A DNA stretch of 34,726 nucleotides from JBEAOO01 sp041164825 (GCA_041164825.1 JBEAOO010000014.1:1-34726), one strand, 5' to 3'. Positions 1-9,079 are shown, counted from the first letter of the stretch. Notes: generated from the letters alone by a model not told the origin. Numbers and translations are program-made.

Positions 1-1177
1 CTTCAGAGCGCACCACGCCGTTGCCGGGGTCCGACTCATCGACCCAGTAGTTGATTTGCAGCACCAACCCATCGGGGCCAATGTCTTGCAGCAGCACGGC
101 CACCGCGGGCTGGGCTTGCACACCGGGCACCACGGCGAGTGCACTTTGCAGCCGCGCTTGCAGCGCCCGCACATCACTGCCAAACGCCACGGGCACGCTG
201 AGTTGCTGCTGCACCTTGTTGTCGGCCAGCGATGAGTTTTCGACCCGTTGGGTGATCAGCATCTCGTTGGGCACGATGGCCTCGCGGCCATTGCCGGCAC
301 GCAGCACGGTGTAGCGCGTGCGGATGTCGGCGATGCGGCCTTGGAACTGATCGACCTTGACCATGTCGCCGATGCGCAGCGAGCGCTCGGCCAGGATCAC
401 GAAACCGCTGACGTAATTGGCGGCGATTTTTTGCAGGCCAAAGCCGAGGCCCACGCCCAGCGCGCCGCCCAGCACGCCCAGCGCCGTGAGATCAATGCCC
501 ACGGCCGAGAGCGCCAGCAGCAAGCCCACAAACAGCAGCAGCGCACGCACCAGATTGGCCGCCATCTTGCGGATGCTGAGGTCGTCGCCAGTGGCGCTGC
601 GCAGCAGTTGGCGCTCAATCGCGGCCGACACCCACAGCGCCAGCACCATCACCAAGCCGGCGGTCAGCGTGCCTTCCACCACATTGCGCAGCGTGATGTG
701 GCTGGCGCCCAGCTTCCACTGCACCTCGTCCATCGCGTCGAGCAAAAACGGCAGCACGCCCGTGACCCACAAGATCACCGCGCCCCAGGCGAGCCACGAG
801 ATGCTGCGCTCCAGCACCCGCACCCAGCCCGCCTGCGGAAAGGCGCTGCCCAGCACCCGCACGCTCAAACGAATCACCACCAGCGACATCAGCACCGGAA
901 TGGCCAGCTTGAACACCGCCACCTTGATGCTCCCGGCCAGCGCCAGCCGCGCCGCGTAAGCCAGGGTCAACGCGATGACAGGGAACAGCACGCCATCGAC
1001 GATGCGCTCGCCAAACCAGATCGAATGGTCGAGCGTGAGGCCGCGGCGCATCAAACGCACCAGCGCCCACGACAGCAGCAAGCAGCCCAGCAACACGCCA
1101 GCCTCCATCAAGGCGCTGGGGTGCGTCAGGGTGGCGAGCAGGTCGCTGAGTTCGGCGGTGTCGAGCGGCTGGGTCAT
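1..1177 (-). CDS. MscS-family mechanosensitive ion channel (3' end beyond window)
   Basis: About 392 residues are visible from the ATG at 1175-1177; the frame stays open to base 1, so the C-terminus is outside the window. The N-terminal half has several hydrophobic segments. It is followed by the glycine/alanine-rich pore helix of the MscS family (LGVLGGALGVGLGFGLQKIA) and then by NYVSGFVILAERSLRIGDMV, the start of the beta domain. The family forms inner-membrane channels that open under membrane tension and release solutes on hypo-osmotic shock. The several extra N-terminal membrane segments suggest a larger MscS-like or YbdG/MscM-like member rather than minimal MscS. I see no clear Shine-Dalgarno before the ATG, so the start is less certain than the family. 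The gene is followed upstream by an 89-base gap to the hydrolase pair. Confidence 0.9.
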   Translation of the reverse strand, partial: MTQPLDTAELSDLLATLTHPSALMEAGVLLGCLLLSWALVRLMRRGLTLDHSIWFGERIVDGVLFPVIALTLAYAARLALAGSIKVAVFKLAIPVLMSLVVIRLSVRVLGSAFPQAGWVRVLERSISWLAWGAVILWVTGVLPFLLDAMDEVQWKLGASHITLRNVVEGTLTAGLVMVLALWVSAAIERQLLRSATGDDLSIRKMAANLVRALLLFVGLLLALSAVGIDLTALGVLGGALGVGLGFGLQKIAANYVSGFVILAERSLRIGDMVKVDQFQGRIADIRTRYTVLRAGNGREAIVPNEMLITQRVENSSLADNKVQQQLSVPVAFGSDVRALQARLQSALAVVPGVQAQPAVAVLLQDIGPDGLVLQINYWVDESDPGNGVVRSE

Positions 1178-1266
1178 GGGGAACAGGGCAAATGGGCAAG
1201 GTCAAGGGCCAAAACGCGAGCCGGCAGTATGCCGGGCATCGCGCGCTGCGGTGGCCCAGCGCGGGC

Positions 1267-2214
1267 TCAAAAATGCAGGGTCTGGCCGATGGCCGGCACG
1301 CTGCGTTGCGCATCGGGCAGTGCCGCTTGCGCCCACACCTCACGCAAAAATTCAGGCGGCTCGCGCAGGTCCTCGTCGGTGAGCTTGAAGGTGCCCCAGT
1401 GCATGGCCACAAAGCGCTGCGCGCCCAAGGCCTGGAAGGCGCGCACGGCATCGGCCGGGTCCATGTGCTGGTGGCGCATGAACCAGCGCGGCGCATAAGC
1501 GCCAATCGGCAACATGGCGCTGTGGATGGGGCCGACGCGCGCGCCGATCTCGGCAAAGCCCTCGAACCAAGCCGTGTCACCCGAGTGGTAAACACGCAAC
1601 CCGTTGTGCTCCACCACATACCCGCCCCACCACGACTCATTGGTATCGAGCAGGCCGCGGCGGCTCCAGTGCTCGGCGGGCACGAAAGTGATCTTCAGCC
1701 CCGCCACGTCGGCCTCTTGCCACCAGTCCATCTCCAGCACCCGCGGAAAGCCCGCACGCAGGAACCACGCGCCCAAGCCACGCGGCACCACATAGAGGGG
1801 CTCGGGGCCGAGCTTTTTGAGCGTCGGCACGTCCATGTGGTCGCGGTGGTTGTGGGTGATGAGCACGGCGTCGATTCGGGGCGGCAAGGCGCTCCAGGCC
1901 AGGCCCGGCGCCACATTGCGTGGCACCACGCCGCTGAGCGCCGTCGACATCACCGGGTCGATCAGCAGCGAGCGTCCGCCGAGTTGCAGCAAAAACGAGG
2001 CGTGGCCGATCCAGGTCAGCGCGTCTTGGGCCGCATGGCGAAGTGCGCGGCCATCGTTGTGCACCACCGGCACCGGCACGCCGGTGCCCGGCGAACGCGG
2101 GCGGCGCTCGTCGTGCCAGCCGGTTTGCCAGCGCAGCACGTCGCCCAGCTTGGGCACCAGCGGCTGGCCGTCACGGTTGACGAAGGGCGGATGAACGGGC
2201 GACGGGCCGCTCAC
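1267..2214 (-). CDS. MBL-fold metal-dependent hydrolase (UlaG/NAPE-PLD-like)
   Basis: 315 residues from a GTG at 2212-2214. The metallo-beta-lactamase signature HNHRDH (HxHxDH) lies near residue 120, after a strand reading SLLIDPVMS. Further ligand histidines occur in PAEHWSRRG, in HSGDTAW and in MHWGTF near the C-terminus. This layout fits the UlaG / NAPE-PLD-like branch, cytoplasmic hydrolases acting on phosphodiester or lactone substrates; the substrate here is unknown. The reading frame is open further upstream, but the GTG overlaps the TGA of the upstream HDAC gene as GTGA (2211-2214). I take this as a translationally coupled start, because the longer version would lie entirely antiframe inside a conserved neighbour. 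Confidence 0.88.
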   Translation of the reverse strand: MSGPSPVHPPFVNRDGQPLVPKLGDVLRWQTGWHDERRPRSPGTGVPVPVVHNDGRALRHAAQDALTWIGHASFLLQLGGRSLLIDPVMSTALSGVVPRNVAPGLAWSALPPRIDAVLITHNHRDHMDVPTLKKLGPEPLYVVPRGLGAWFLRAGFPRVLEMDWWQEADVAGLKITFVPAEHWSRRGLLDTNESWWGGYVVEHNGLRVYHSGDTAWFEGFAEIGARVGPIHSAMLPIGAYAPRWFMRHQHMDPADAVRAFQALGAQRFVAMHWGTFKLTDEDLREPPEFLREVWAQAALPDAQRSVPAIGQTLHF

Positions 2215-3146
2215 AGCCCGCCCAACGCCCGCAAATGCGCCACCACGCTGCGTGACAAGGCGCCAAAGTTGTAGCCACCCTCCAGGCACGACACGATGCG
2301 CCCGCTGGCGTGGCGCTCGGCCACCTCCACGATCTGGTGGCTGATCCACTCGTAGTCGGACTCGACCAAGCCGAGCTGCGCCATGTCGTCTTCGCGGTGG
2401 GCATCAAAACCGGCCGAGACAAAAATCATCTGCGGCTTGAAGCGGTCGAGCGCGGGCAGCCACGCGTCGGTGATCATCTCGCGCAACTCCGTGCCGCGCG
2501 TGTAGGGCGCGATTGGCAGGTTGAGCATGTTCTCGCCCTTGCTGGTCTCGCCCGAGTTCGGGTACAGCGGGTGCTGGAAAAAACTCACCATCAAGATGCG
2601 CTCGTCACCCGCCACGATGTCTTCGGTGCCGTTGCCGTGGTGCACGTCAAAGTCGACGATGGCGACACGGGTGAGGCCGCGCACATCGAGTGCGTAGCGC
2701 GCGGCGATGGCCACGTTGTTGAAAAAGCAAAAGCCCATGGCCTCGCTGCGCGTGGCGTGGTGGCCGGGCGGGCGCACCGAACAAAAGGCGTTGTTCACCT
2801 CGCCATCGAGCACCGCGTTGGTGGCCGCCACGGCCGCACCGGCCGCACGCAGCATGGCACGCCAGGTGCCGGGGCTGGCCACGGTGTCGGGGTCGAGCGC
2901 GCGCGATTGTCCGTCGGCGGCGATTTGTTCGGTCAGATCTTTGAGCTGGGCGATGTAGGCGCTGGTGTGGGCCAGGGCCACGTCCTTCAAATCGACCAAG
3001 GGCGCGTCGCGGCGGTCGAGCGTGTCGCCCACACCGGAGGCAATCAGGTAGTCATCGATCGCATCGAGGCGCTGCGCGCACTCGGGGTGGCCCGGCCCCA
3101 TGTCGTGCAAGCGGCACTCGGGGTGGCTGTAGAAGGCGGTGGACAT
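2211..3146 (-). CDS. HDAC-superfamily zinc hydrolase (histone deacetylase-like / acetylpolyamine amidohydrolase-like)
   Basis: 311 residues, the normal length of bacterial class II HDAC-like enzymes. Visible motifs are RPPGHH at 125-130 (catalytic histidine pair), DFDVHHGNG with zinc ligands D167 and H169, SAGFDAH with ligand D248, and GGY at 290-292 with the transition-state tyrosine. All catalytic residues are present. The family removes acyl groups from amines in the cytoplasm (acetyl-lysine, acetylpolyamines or related amides); the substrate cannot be told from sequence. The downstream MBL hydrolase starts within its stop codon. The gene is divergent from moxR across a 53-base gap, which must hold both promoters. 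Confidence 0.93.
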   Translation of the reverse strand: MSTAFYSHPECRLHDMGPGHPECAQRLDAIDDYLIASGVGDTLDRRDAPLVDLKDVALAHTSAYIAQLKDLTEQIAADGQSRALDPDTVASPGTWRAMLRAAGAAVAATNAVLDGEVNNAFCSVRPPGHHATRSEAMGFCFFNNVAIAARYALDVRGLTRVAIVDFDVHHGNGTEDIVAGDERILMVSFFQHPLYPNSGETSKGENMLNLPIAPYTRGTELREMITDAWLPALDRFKPQMIFVSAGFDAHREDDMAQLGLVESDYEWISHQIVEVAERHASGRIVSCLEGGYNFGALSRSVVAHLRALGGL

Positions 3147-3199
3147 GGGACGACGCTCGGCTCGAAATCGCGCGAAATGTTTTGCGGTAAGGTGCGCGC

Positions 3200-4126
3200 A
3201 TGCATCGCACTTTGGCTGAACACCTCACCACTCTGGTGGACCAGATTAGCACGATCATCGTCGGCAAACGCCCGCAGATCGAGGACTGCGTGGCCTGCTT
3301 GCTGGCCGGCGGTCACCTGTTGATTGAAGACGTTCCCGGCGTGGGCAAAACCACGCTCTCGCACGCGCTGGCAGCCTCGCTCGGGCTGCATTTTTCGCGT
3401 GTGCAGTTCACGTCCGACCTGATGCCCGCCGACCTCGTGGGTGTGAGCGTTTATGAGCGTGCCAAAGAGGGTTTTGTGTTCCACCCCGGCCCGGTGTTTG
3501 CGCAATTGCTGCTGGCCGACGAGATCAACCGCGCCGGGCCCAAAACCCAAAGCGCGCTGCTCGAAGCGATGGAAGAAAAGCAGGTCTCGGTGGAAGGCGC
3601 CACGCGGCCCTTGCCACAACCGTTCTTCGTGATCGCCACCCAAAACCCCAGCGAGCAGCTCGGCACCTACCCGCTGCCCGAGAGCCAGCTTGACCGCTTC
3701 TTGATGTGCATCACGCTCGGCTACCCGGACCGCGCCAGCGAACGCGCGCTGTTGGCCGGCCACGACCGCCGCGACGCCGTGAGTCGCCTGCCCGTGGTGA
3801 TGACGCCCGCCCAGTTGCAGGCCGCGCAGCAAGCGGTGCTGCAGGTGCACGCGTCTGAGGCGCTGCTCGACTATTTGCAAGCGCTGATTGCCGCCACCCG
3901 CTCGGGCGCGTGGTTCGTGGAGGGCTTGAGCCCGCGCGCCGGCATGGCCGTCTTGCGCGCCGCCAAAGCGCGCGCGCTGATGGACCGCCGCGACCACGTG
4001 GCGCCCGACGACCTGCAAGCGCTGCTGCCGCAAACCATCGCCCACCGCCTGGTGCCGGTGGCCGGTGCCGGGCGCGGGCCGCGCGAACAGGTGCGCGCCA
4101 TGGTCGACGCCGTGCCGCTGCCCTGA
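3200..4126 (+). CDS. MoxR-family AAA+ ATPase
   Basis: 308 residues. Walker A GVGKTT lies at 47-52, Walker B LLLADE at 103-108, sensor 1 in FVIATQNPSEQLGTYPLPE, and the C-terminal lid with the SPRAG motif typical of MoxR proteins. MoxR ATPases act as chaperone-like maturation factors and are characteristically encoded beside DUF58 and transglutaminase-like proteins, as seen here. The ATG at 3200 is preceded by AAGG seven bases upstream (taaggtgcgcgc). The next gene starts 5 bases after the stop, so moxR, DUF58 and tgpA should form one operon. Its exact client protein is not known. Confidence 0.95.
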   Translation: MHRTLAEHLTTLVDQISTIIVGKRPQIEDCVACLLAGGHLLIEDVPGVGKTTLSHALAASLGLHFSRVQFTSDLMPADLVGVSVYERAKEGFVFHPGPVFAQLLLADEINRAGPKTQSALLEAMEEKQVSVEGATRPLPQPFFVIATQNPSEQLGTYPLPESQLDRFLMCITLGYPDRASERALLAGHDRRDAVSRLPVVMTPAQLQAAQQAVLQVHASEALLDYLQALIAATRSGAWFVEGLSPRAGMAVLRAAKARALMDRRDHVAPDDLQALLPQTIAHRLVPVAGAGRGPREQVRAMVDAVPLP

Positions 4127-4131
4127 GAGCG

Positions 4132-5121
4132 GTGATTCACACCGTGCTCGCCCGACCCCGCGCGCGCCTGAACGCCTGGTGGCTGACGCGCCACCCGCCC
4201 AGTGAGACCCATCTGCTCACGCAGCGCAACGTCTACATCCTGCCCACTCGCGCGGGCTGGATGTTTGCGTTCACGCTGTTGCTGCTGCTGCTGGCCACCA
4301 TCAACTACCAGCTCAGCCTGGGTTATGTGCTGACCTTTTTGCTGGCCGGCAGCGGCGCGGCATCCATGCATCAAACCCACGCCACGCTGCGGGGGCTGAC
4401 GCTGCACCTGCGGCCTGTCGCGCCCACCTTTGTGGGCCAAGCAGCGCTGATCGATGTGGTGCTGGCCGATGGCCCCAAGCCGCGTGCGCGGCATGGCATC
4501 GGCCTGCGCTTTCAGGGTGCGGACACCGACACGCTCACCTGGATCGACGTGCTGCCGGGCGAACAAACCGGCGCCCAGCTCGGCCACGTGCCCACACAAC
4601 GGGGCCAAGCAACGGTGCCCGCGCTGCAGGTGGAAACCCGCTTTCCGCTGGGCCTGTTTCGCGCGTGGACGGTGTGGCGACCCAGCGCCACGGTGCTGGC
4701 CTGGCCGGCGCCCGAGCACCCCGCTGCCGCACTGCCCCTGGCGCAGAGCCGCGCCAGTGGCCGCTTGGCGGCGCGGCGCGGCGAAGCCGCCGAGGCCGAC
4801 GGCGTGCGCGCCTACCGCCGCGGCGATGCGCTGAAGACCGTGCTCTGGAAAAAATCGGCCCATGCGCTGGCCGGCGGTGGTGACCTGGTGAGCCGCGACG
4901 CGCTGGCCAGCCTGCCCGCCGAGCGCGTGCTCGATTGGGCCGATGCGGCGCCGCTGGCGCCCGAGCAGCGCCTGAGCCGCTTGTGCGCCTGGGTGCTGAG
5001 CGCGCATGCCGATGGCGCGCCCTGGCAACTGATGCTGCCCGGCCAACGGCTCGGCCCCGATGTGGGTGAGGCCCACCGCCTGGCCTGCTTGCGCGCGCTG
5101 GCCTTGTGGGGCGCCGCATGA
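4132..5121 (+). CDS. DUF58 domain-containing membrane protein
   Basis: 329 residues from a GTG at 4132-4134, with GAGAG just upstream and 5 bases after moxR. The frame is open further upstream within moxR, but that part is antiframe to a conserved ATPase and is rejected. Residues near 45-80 form two hydrophobic segments (MFAFTLLLLLLATINY and LGYVLTFLLAGSGA). The DUF58 signature follows in the C-terminal half as VRAYRRGDALKTVLWKKSA, corresponding to the family's YxxGDxxxxIxWKxSAR. DUF58 proteins have a von Willebrand factor A-like fold and are standard partners of MoxR ATPases. A second GTG at 4144 is a possible alternative start. The stop overlaps the tgpA start as ATGA. Confidence 0.9.
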   Translation: MIHTVLARPRARLNAWWLTRHPPSETHLLTQRNVYILPTRAGWMFAFTLLLLLLATINYQLSLGYVLTFLLAGSGAASMHQTHATLRGLTLHLRPVAPTFVGQAALIDVVLADGPKPRARHGIGLRFQGADTDTLTWIDVLPGEQTGAQLGHVPTQRGQATVPALQVETRFPLGLFRAWTVWRPSATVLAWPAPEHPAAALPLAQSRASGRLAARRGEAAEADGVRAYRRGDALKTVLWKKSAHALAGGGDLVSRDALASLPAERVLDWADAAPLAPEQRLSRLCAWVLSAHADGAPWQLMLPGQRLGPDVGEAHRLACLRALALWGAA

Positions 5122-7178
5122 TGACCGCGTTGGCCGCACGCAGCCCCTGGCGAGACACGCTGCGCCACCTGCCCCGCGAGGCGCGCGACACGCTGTTTTT
5201 GTTGGCCGTGATCGGCTGGACGGTGCTGCCCCATGCCTTCAACACCCTGCCGCTGTGGTGCAGCGCGCTCACGCTGGGCGTGCTGCTGTGGCGCGGGGCG
5301 CTGGCGTTCGCAGGTGGCGCGCTGCCCGGGCGCGCGGTGAAGCTTGGGGTGCTGCTCCTGCTGTCGGCCTTGACGTGGTGGAGCTACCGCAGCCTGTTTG
5401 GGCGCGAGCCCGGCATCACCTTGGCGGTGGCGCTGATGGCACTCAAGACGCTGGAGCTGCGCGCCAAGCGCGATGCGTTTGTGGTGTTCTTTCTCGGCTT
5501 TTTTTTGGTGCTGACGCAGTTTCTGCAATCGCAATCGCTGGCCGTGGCGGTGGCCATGTTGGGCTCGGTGTGGGGCTTGTTGACGGCACTGGTGCTGGCC
5601 CACATGCCCGCCGGGCGGCCCGGGCTGTGGCAGGCGGCGCGGCTGGCCGGGCGCACCACGCTCTGGGGCGCACCGCTGATGCTGCTGCTGTTCGTGCTGT
5701 TCCCGCGCATCGGGCCGCTCTGGGGCGTGCCACAAGACGGCATCGGCCGCACCGGTTTGTCACAAGAAATGCGCATGGGCAGCGTGGCCGAGCTGGCGCA
5801 AGACGAGCGCATCGCGTTTCGCCTGCGCTTCATGGATGGCCCGCGCCCGCCCTCAGCCAGCCTCTATTTTCGCGGCCCCGTACTGAGCCAGTTCGACGGC
5901 CAGAACTGGCGCGCGCACGGCGGCGGTTTTGCGCCTCCGCGCAGCCAGCTGCAGGTGGCCGGCCCCACCATCCGCTACGAGGTGACGCTGGAGGCGCCAG
6001 GCTTGCCGCTGCTCGCGCTGCTGGAGGCCACGCCCGAGTTACCGCCCATCGACGGCGTGCAAACCCGGCTGAGCAACGACCTGGTGTGGCGCAGCGACCG
6101 GCCGCTGCTGGAGCGGCTGCGCTTTGAGACCCAGGCCTACACGCGCTTCCGCCACGGGCCCTTGGTGCCCGAGCTGGGCCTGCAAGACCTGGTGGACCTG
6201 CCCCCGGGCCACAACCCGCGGCTGCTGGCGTGGGCGCAAAGCCTGCGGCGCCAGCCGGCCTACCAAAGCGCCAACGCCAGCACGCTGGCGCAAGCGGTGC
6301 TCAACCACATCCGCAGCGGCGGTTTTGGCTACACGCTGGCACCGGGCCTGTACGGCGAAGACAACCCGCGCACCGCCATCGACGAATTTTGGTTCGACCG
6401 CAAGCTCGGGTTTTGCGAGCACTACGCGGCCGCCTTCGTGGTGGTGATGCGCGCCATGGACGTGCCCGCCCGCGTGGTGACCGGCTACCAAGGCACCGAC
6501 CCGCAGCCGGTGGACGGCTACTGGGTGGTGCGCCAAAGCGCCGCCCACGCCTGGGCCGAATACTGGCAGGAAGGCCGCGGCTGGGTGCGCGCCGACCCCA
6601 CGGCGGCGGTGGCCCCCGAGCGCATCGACTTCGGCCACGCCTTGCGGCCCGCGCAAGGCTTGGTGGCAGGCGCGCTCACCGCCGTCAACCCGGCCCTGCT
6701 GGCGCGCTTGAGGGACGGCTGGGACACCGTGAACAACCGCTGGAACCAGTGGGTGCTGGGTTATGCACGCGGCAGCCAGTTGCAGCTGCTGAAAAACCTG
6801 GGCGTCGATGCCCCCGATTGGCCCGACCTGCTGCGCTTGCTGGCCGGCGCGCTCTCGCTGATGGCGGGCGGTGGAGCCGTCTGGGCGCTGTGGGATCGCA
6901 GCCGCCGCGATCCGTGGGCGCAACAGATGCAGGCCATCCGCACGCACTTGCGCACCCTGGGCCTCAACGCCCCCCTGCATGAAGGCCCGCGCACCCTGGC
7001 CCTGCAGGTACGCTCGCGGTGGCGCGAGCAGGCCGATGCGGGTGCGCCGTTGGCGGCCCTGCTGCTGCAACTCGACGCGCAGCGTTATGGCCGACACGCC
7101 CTGCCCCGGCCCGATGCGCGGCTCACCCGGCAGATTCAAGCCGCGGCCCGTGCACTGCGCGGGCACTTGGCGCGTTGA
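5118..7178 (+). CDS. tgpA: TgpA-type membrane transglutaminase-like protein (DUF3488 + transglutaminase core + DUF4129-like tail)
   Basis: 686 residues from the ATG at 5118 in the ATGA overlap with DUF58 (a second ATG follows at 5121). Several transmembrane helices fill the first ~210 residues (DUF3488). A periplasmic transglutaminase-like domain follows with the complete triad: C433 in LGFCEHYAAAF, H477 in AAHAWAEYW and D493 in VRADPTAAV. One further membrane helix lies near residue 570 (LLAGALSLMAGGGAVWAL), before a cytoplasmic tail. The Pseudomonas aeruginosa relative TgpA is a periplasmic protein essential for viability; bacterial members are thought to act as proteases or acyl transferases in the envelope. 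An eight-T tract at 5499-5506 lies within a membrane helix. This is one of three transglutaminase-fold proteins in the window. Confidence 0.93.
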   Translation: MMTALAARSPWRDTLRHLPREARDTLFLLAVIGWTVLPHAFNTLPLWCSALTLGVLLWRGALAFAGGALPGRAVKLGVLLLLSALTWWSYRSLFGREPGITLAVALMALKTLELRAKRDAFVVFFLGFFLVLTQFLQSQSLAVAVAMLGSVWGLLTALVLAHMPAGRPGLWQAARLAGRTTLWGAPLMLLLFVLFPRIGPLWGVPQDGIGRTGLSQEMRMGSVAELAQDERIAFRLRFMDGPRPPSASLYFRGPVLSQFDGQNWRAHGGGFAPPRSQLQVAGPTIRYEVTLEAPGLPLLALLEATPELPPIDGVQTRLSNDLVWRSDRPLLERLRFETQAYTRFRHGPLVPELGLQDLVDLPPGHNPRLLAWAQSLRRQPAYQSANASTLAQAVLNHIRSGGFGYTLAPGLYGEDNPRTAIDEFWFDRKLGFCEHYAAAFVVVMRAMDVPARVVTGYQGTDPQPVDGYWVVRQSAAHAWAEYWQEGRGWVRADPTAAVAPERIDFGHALRPAQGLVAGALTAVNPALLARLRDGWDTVNNRWNQWVLGYARGSQLQLLKNLGVDAPDWPDLLRLLAGALSLMAGGGAVWALWDRSRRDPWAQQMQAIRTHLRTLGLNAPLHEGPRTLALQVRSRWREQADAGAPLAALLLQLDAQRYGRHALPRPDARLTRQIQAAARALRGHLAR

Positions 7179-7271
7179 ACTTCCGGCCGCTCGCTGCGCA
7201 CAGACAAACTCCCCCACGGCGCACCGCCGTCACCGAATTCACTTTGCCCCGTTTTTCACCTGCTCTTGACC

Positions 7272-8570
7272 ATGCCCCACTGCCCTCACCCACGTGTCGC
7301 CCCCGCCATCGCCCCATCGCAACGCGCCGCGTCGCCGCGCCAGACCGTGAGACGAACCGCCAGCGCCTTGGGGCTGCTGGCCTGCACCTGGGCCGCACCC
7401 GCCGTCCGCGCCGCTGAGCCGGCATTGCCCGACGCCCCAACCCGCGCCGCAGCACATGCCGAGACCCTGGCCAAAGCGCGTGCCCAAGTGGCCAGCCTCA
7501 AACCCCGAGCCGCAGCCGTGGCCACCAGCGCGCCCAAAGCCAGCGCTGCCACAAGCAACGTCAGCGTCAAGGCCAAGGCCGCCGCCGCCAAAGCGCCCGC
7601 CGTGCGCAGCGACGACGCGCCCGACGTGGTGACCTATGGCCGGCGCGACGACGTGATGGCCTTCGCCGCCGACCTGGCCGCCCGCCGTGGGTTGGACCGC
7701 GCCTGGGTCGAGGCCGCGCTGGCGCAAGCGCGCTTCCTGCCCTCGGTGGCCAAAGCCATCATGCCGCCGCCCACCGGCACCGCCAAAAACTGGGCGGCCT
7801 ACCGCGCTCGGTTTGTGGAGCCGGTGCGCATCCGCGCCGGGGCCGCGTTTTGGCGCCAAAACGAAGCGGCGTTCACGCGCGCCGAGGCCACCTACGGCGT
7901 GCCCGCCGAGATCGTGGCCGGCATCATCGGCGTGGAAACGCTGTACGGCCAGCACATGGGCAACTTCCGTGTGATCGACGCGCTGGCCACGCTGGCGTTT
8001 GACTTCCCTGCCGGCCGCAGCGACCGCAGCGCCTTCTTCCGCGACGAGCTGGAGCAGCTGTTGGTGCTGAGCCAACAACAGGGCGCCTCGCCCGGCGCCA
8101 TCCGCGGCAGTTATGCCGGCGCGCTCGGCATGGGCCAGTTCATGCCCAGCAGCGTGGTGAAGTACGCGGTCGACTTTGATGGCGACGGCCGCATCGACCT
8201 CAGCAACAGCGCCACCGACGTGATCGGCAGCGTGGCCCGCTACCTGGCCGACTTCGGCTGGCAGCGTGGCCTGCCCACGCACTTTGCCGTGCTGCCGCCC
8301 ACCGACACCGCGGAACGCGCCCTGCTGCTGGCGCCCAACATCCTGCCCAGCTTCAGCGCCGCACAATTCACCGAACACGGCGCCCAGCTCGACGCCGCCG
8401 GCCTGGCCCACACCGGCAAGCTGGCCTTGGTGGAGCTGCAAATGGGCGATGCCGCGCCCACCTACGTGGCGGGCACGGCCAACTTCTACGCGGTGACGCG
8501 CTACAACTGGTCGAGCTACTACGCGCTGGCGGTGATCGAGCTGGGCCAGGCGGTGAAACGGGCGCGTTGA
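7272..8570 (+). CDS. mltB: Lytic murein transglycosylase B (MltB family)
   Basis: 432 residues from the ATG at 7272; a TTG at 7266 in the same frame is less likely. Residues 1-47 form an export signal with arginines followed by the hydrophobic core ALGLLACTWAAPAVRA. The next ~60 residues are an Ala/Lys-rich linker. The catalytic domain begins near residue 110. The catalytic glutamate is E222 in IIGVETLYGQ, and the conserved block YAGALGMGQFMPSSV follows near 280. The enzyme cleaves peptidoglycan glycan strands non-hydrolytically, forming 1,6-anhydro-muramic acid ends. No lipobox cysteine is obvious at a signal cleavage site, so it may be soluble or periplasmic rather than a lipoprotein. A 93-base gap separates it from tgpA; its stop faces the small gene at 8620-8904. 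Confidence 0.92.
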   Translation: MPHCPHPRVAPAIAPSQRAASPRQTVRRTASALGLLACTWAAPAVRAAEPALPDAPTRAAAHAETLAKARAQVASLKPRAAAVATSAPKASAATSNVSVKAKAAAAKAPAVRSDDAPDVVTYGRRDDVMAFAADLAARRGLDRAWVEAALAQARFLPSVAKAIMPPPTGTAKNWAAYRARFVEPVRIRAGAAFWRQNEAAFTRAEATYGVPAEIVAGIIGVETLYGQHMGNFRVIDALATLAFDFPAGRSDRSAFFRDELEQLLVLSQQQGASPGAIRGSYAGALGMGQFMPSSVVKYAVDFDGDGRIDLSNSATDVIGSVARYLADFGWQRGLPTHFAVLPPTDTAERALLLAPNILPSFSAAQFTEHGAQLDAAGLAHTGKLALVELQMGDAAPTYVAGTANFYAVTRYNWSSYYALAVIELGQAVKRAR

Positions 8571-8585
8571 GCCACAGGGGGCGGC

Positions 8586-8606
8586 GCAGCGCGTGGGGCG
8601 CGCTGC
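8586..8606. terminator. GC-rich hairpin between convergent genes
   Basis: A perfect 8-bp stem (gcagcgcg / cgcgctgc) with loop tgggg lies between the mltB stop and the convergent small gene. Neither strand has a T-run after the stem, so it is not a textbook intrinsic terminator. It could block readthrough from both sides or be a chance GC palindrome. Confidence 0.35.
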
Positions 8607-8619
8607 CGGCGCGCGCGGG

Positions 8620-8904
8620 TCAAACCCCGCCTTGGCCGGCGTCGCCAAACGGCCCGTCCGACCAGGGCCCCTCGCTGAAGCCCAGGCCAGCGCTCAGTTC
8701 GCGGCTCGATTGAAACCAGCTGCCTTCATCGCTCGCGCCGCTTTCGCCGCTCGCGCTCAAGGTGGCAAGTGGGTGTGGCGCGACACCGGCGCCCGCATCC
8801 GCGGAGGTGGCCGCGCTCCAATCCTCAAACGCCGGCACCTCGGCCGCGGACTGCGGCTCAGCCGCCGTGCTGAGCCCCCCTTGTTTGCACACCATGCGCG
8901 CCAT
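8620..8904 (-). CDS. Small acidic protein of unknown function
   Basis: 94 residues from the ATG at 8902-8904, preceded on the minus strand by GGGAGG five to six bases upstream (gggaggcagtcatg), a strong Shine-Dalgarno that fixes this start against the longer open frame. The protein is rich in Ala, Gly, Ser and Glu with few basic residues. It has a single cysteine (C6) and a C-terminal block WFQSSRELSAGLGFSEG. There is no signal peptide or membrane helix. I do not recognise a family. It is the last gene on the minus strand after the amidoligase/transglutaminase locus, 175 bases beyond the stop of the second transglutaminase gene, so it may or may not share its transcript. Confidence 0.6.
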   Translation of the reverse strand: MARMVCKQGGLSTAAEPQSAAEVPAFEDWSAATSADAGAGVAPHPLATLSASGESGASDEGSWFQSSRELSAGLGFSEGPWSDGPFGDAGQGGV

Positions 8905-9079
8905 GACTGCCTCCCAACCGCCGTGCAATGGCGGCGGGGAAGTCAGTGTGGGCACGGTGCGACGCCGCAGCCATCCCTCTCGGGAGCGGTCGAGGTGGGT
9001 GGTGTCCCCCTTAGCGGGCATGCTCCCCCATCGGAAGGACGACAAGCGCCGCGCGCCGGCTCAAAGGGCCGGGCCACGC

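Noticed and set aside
8958..8973. Possible sigma-54 box (TGGCTGCGGCGTCGCA) before the small gene at 8620-8904
   Set aside because: It keeps GG-N10-GC but lacks the TT of the -12 element and is almost all G and C, so it is likely a chance match in this genome.
8905..9079. N-terminal extension of the small gene up to 9045
   Set aside because: The extension has no ribosome site, while the internal ATG at 8904 has GGGAGG at proper distance; the extension's composition differs from the rest.
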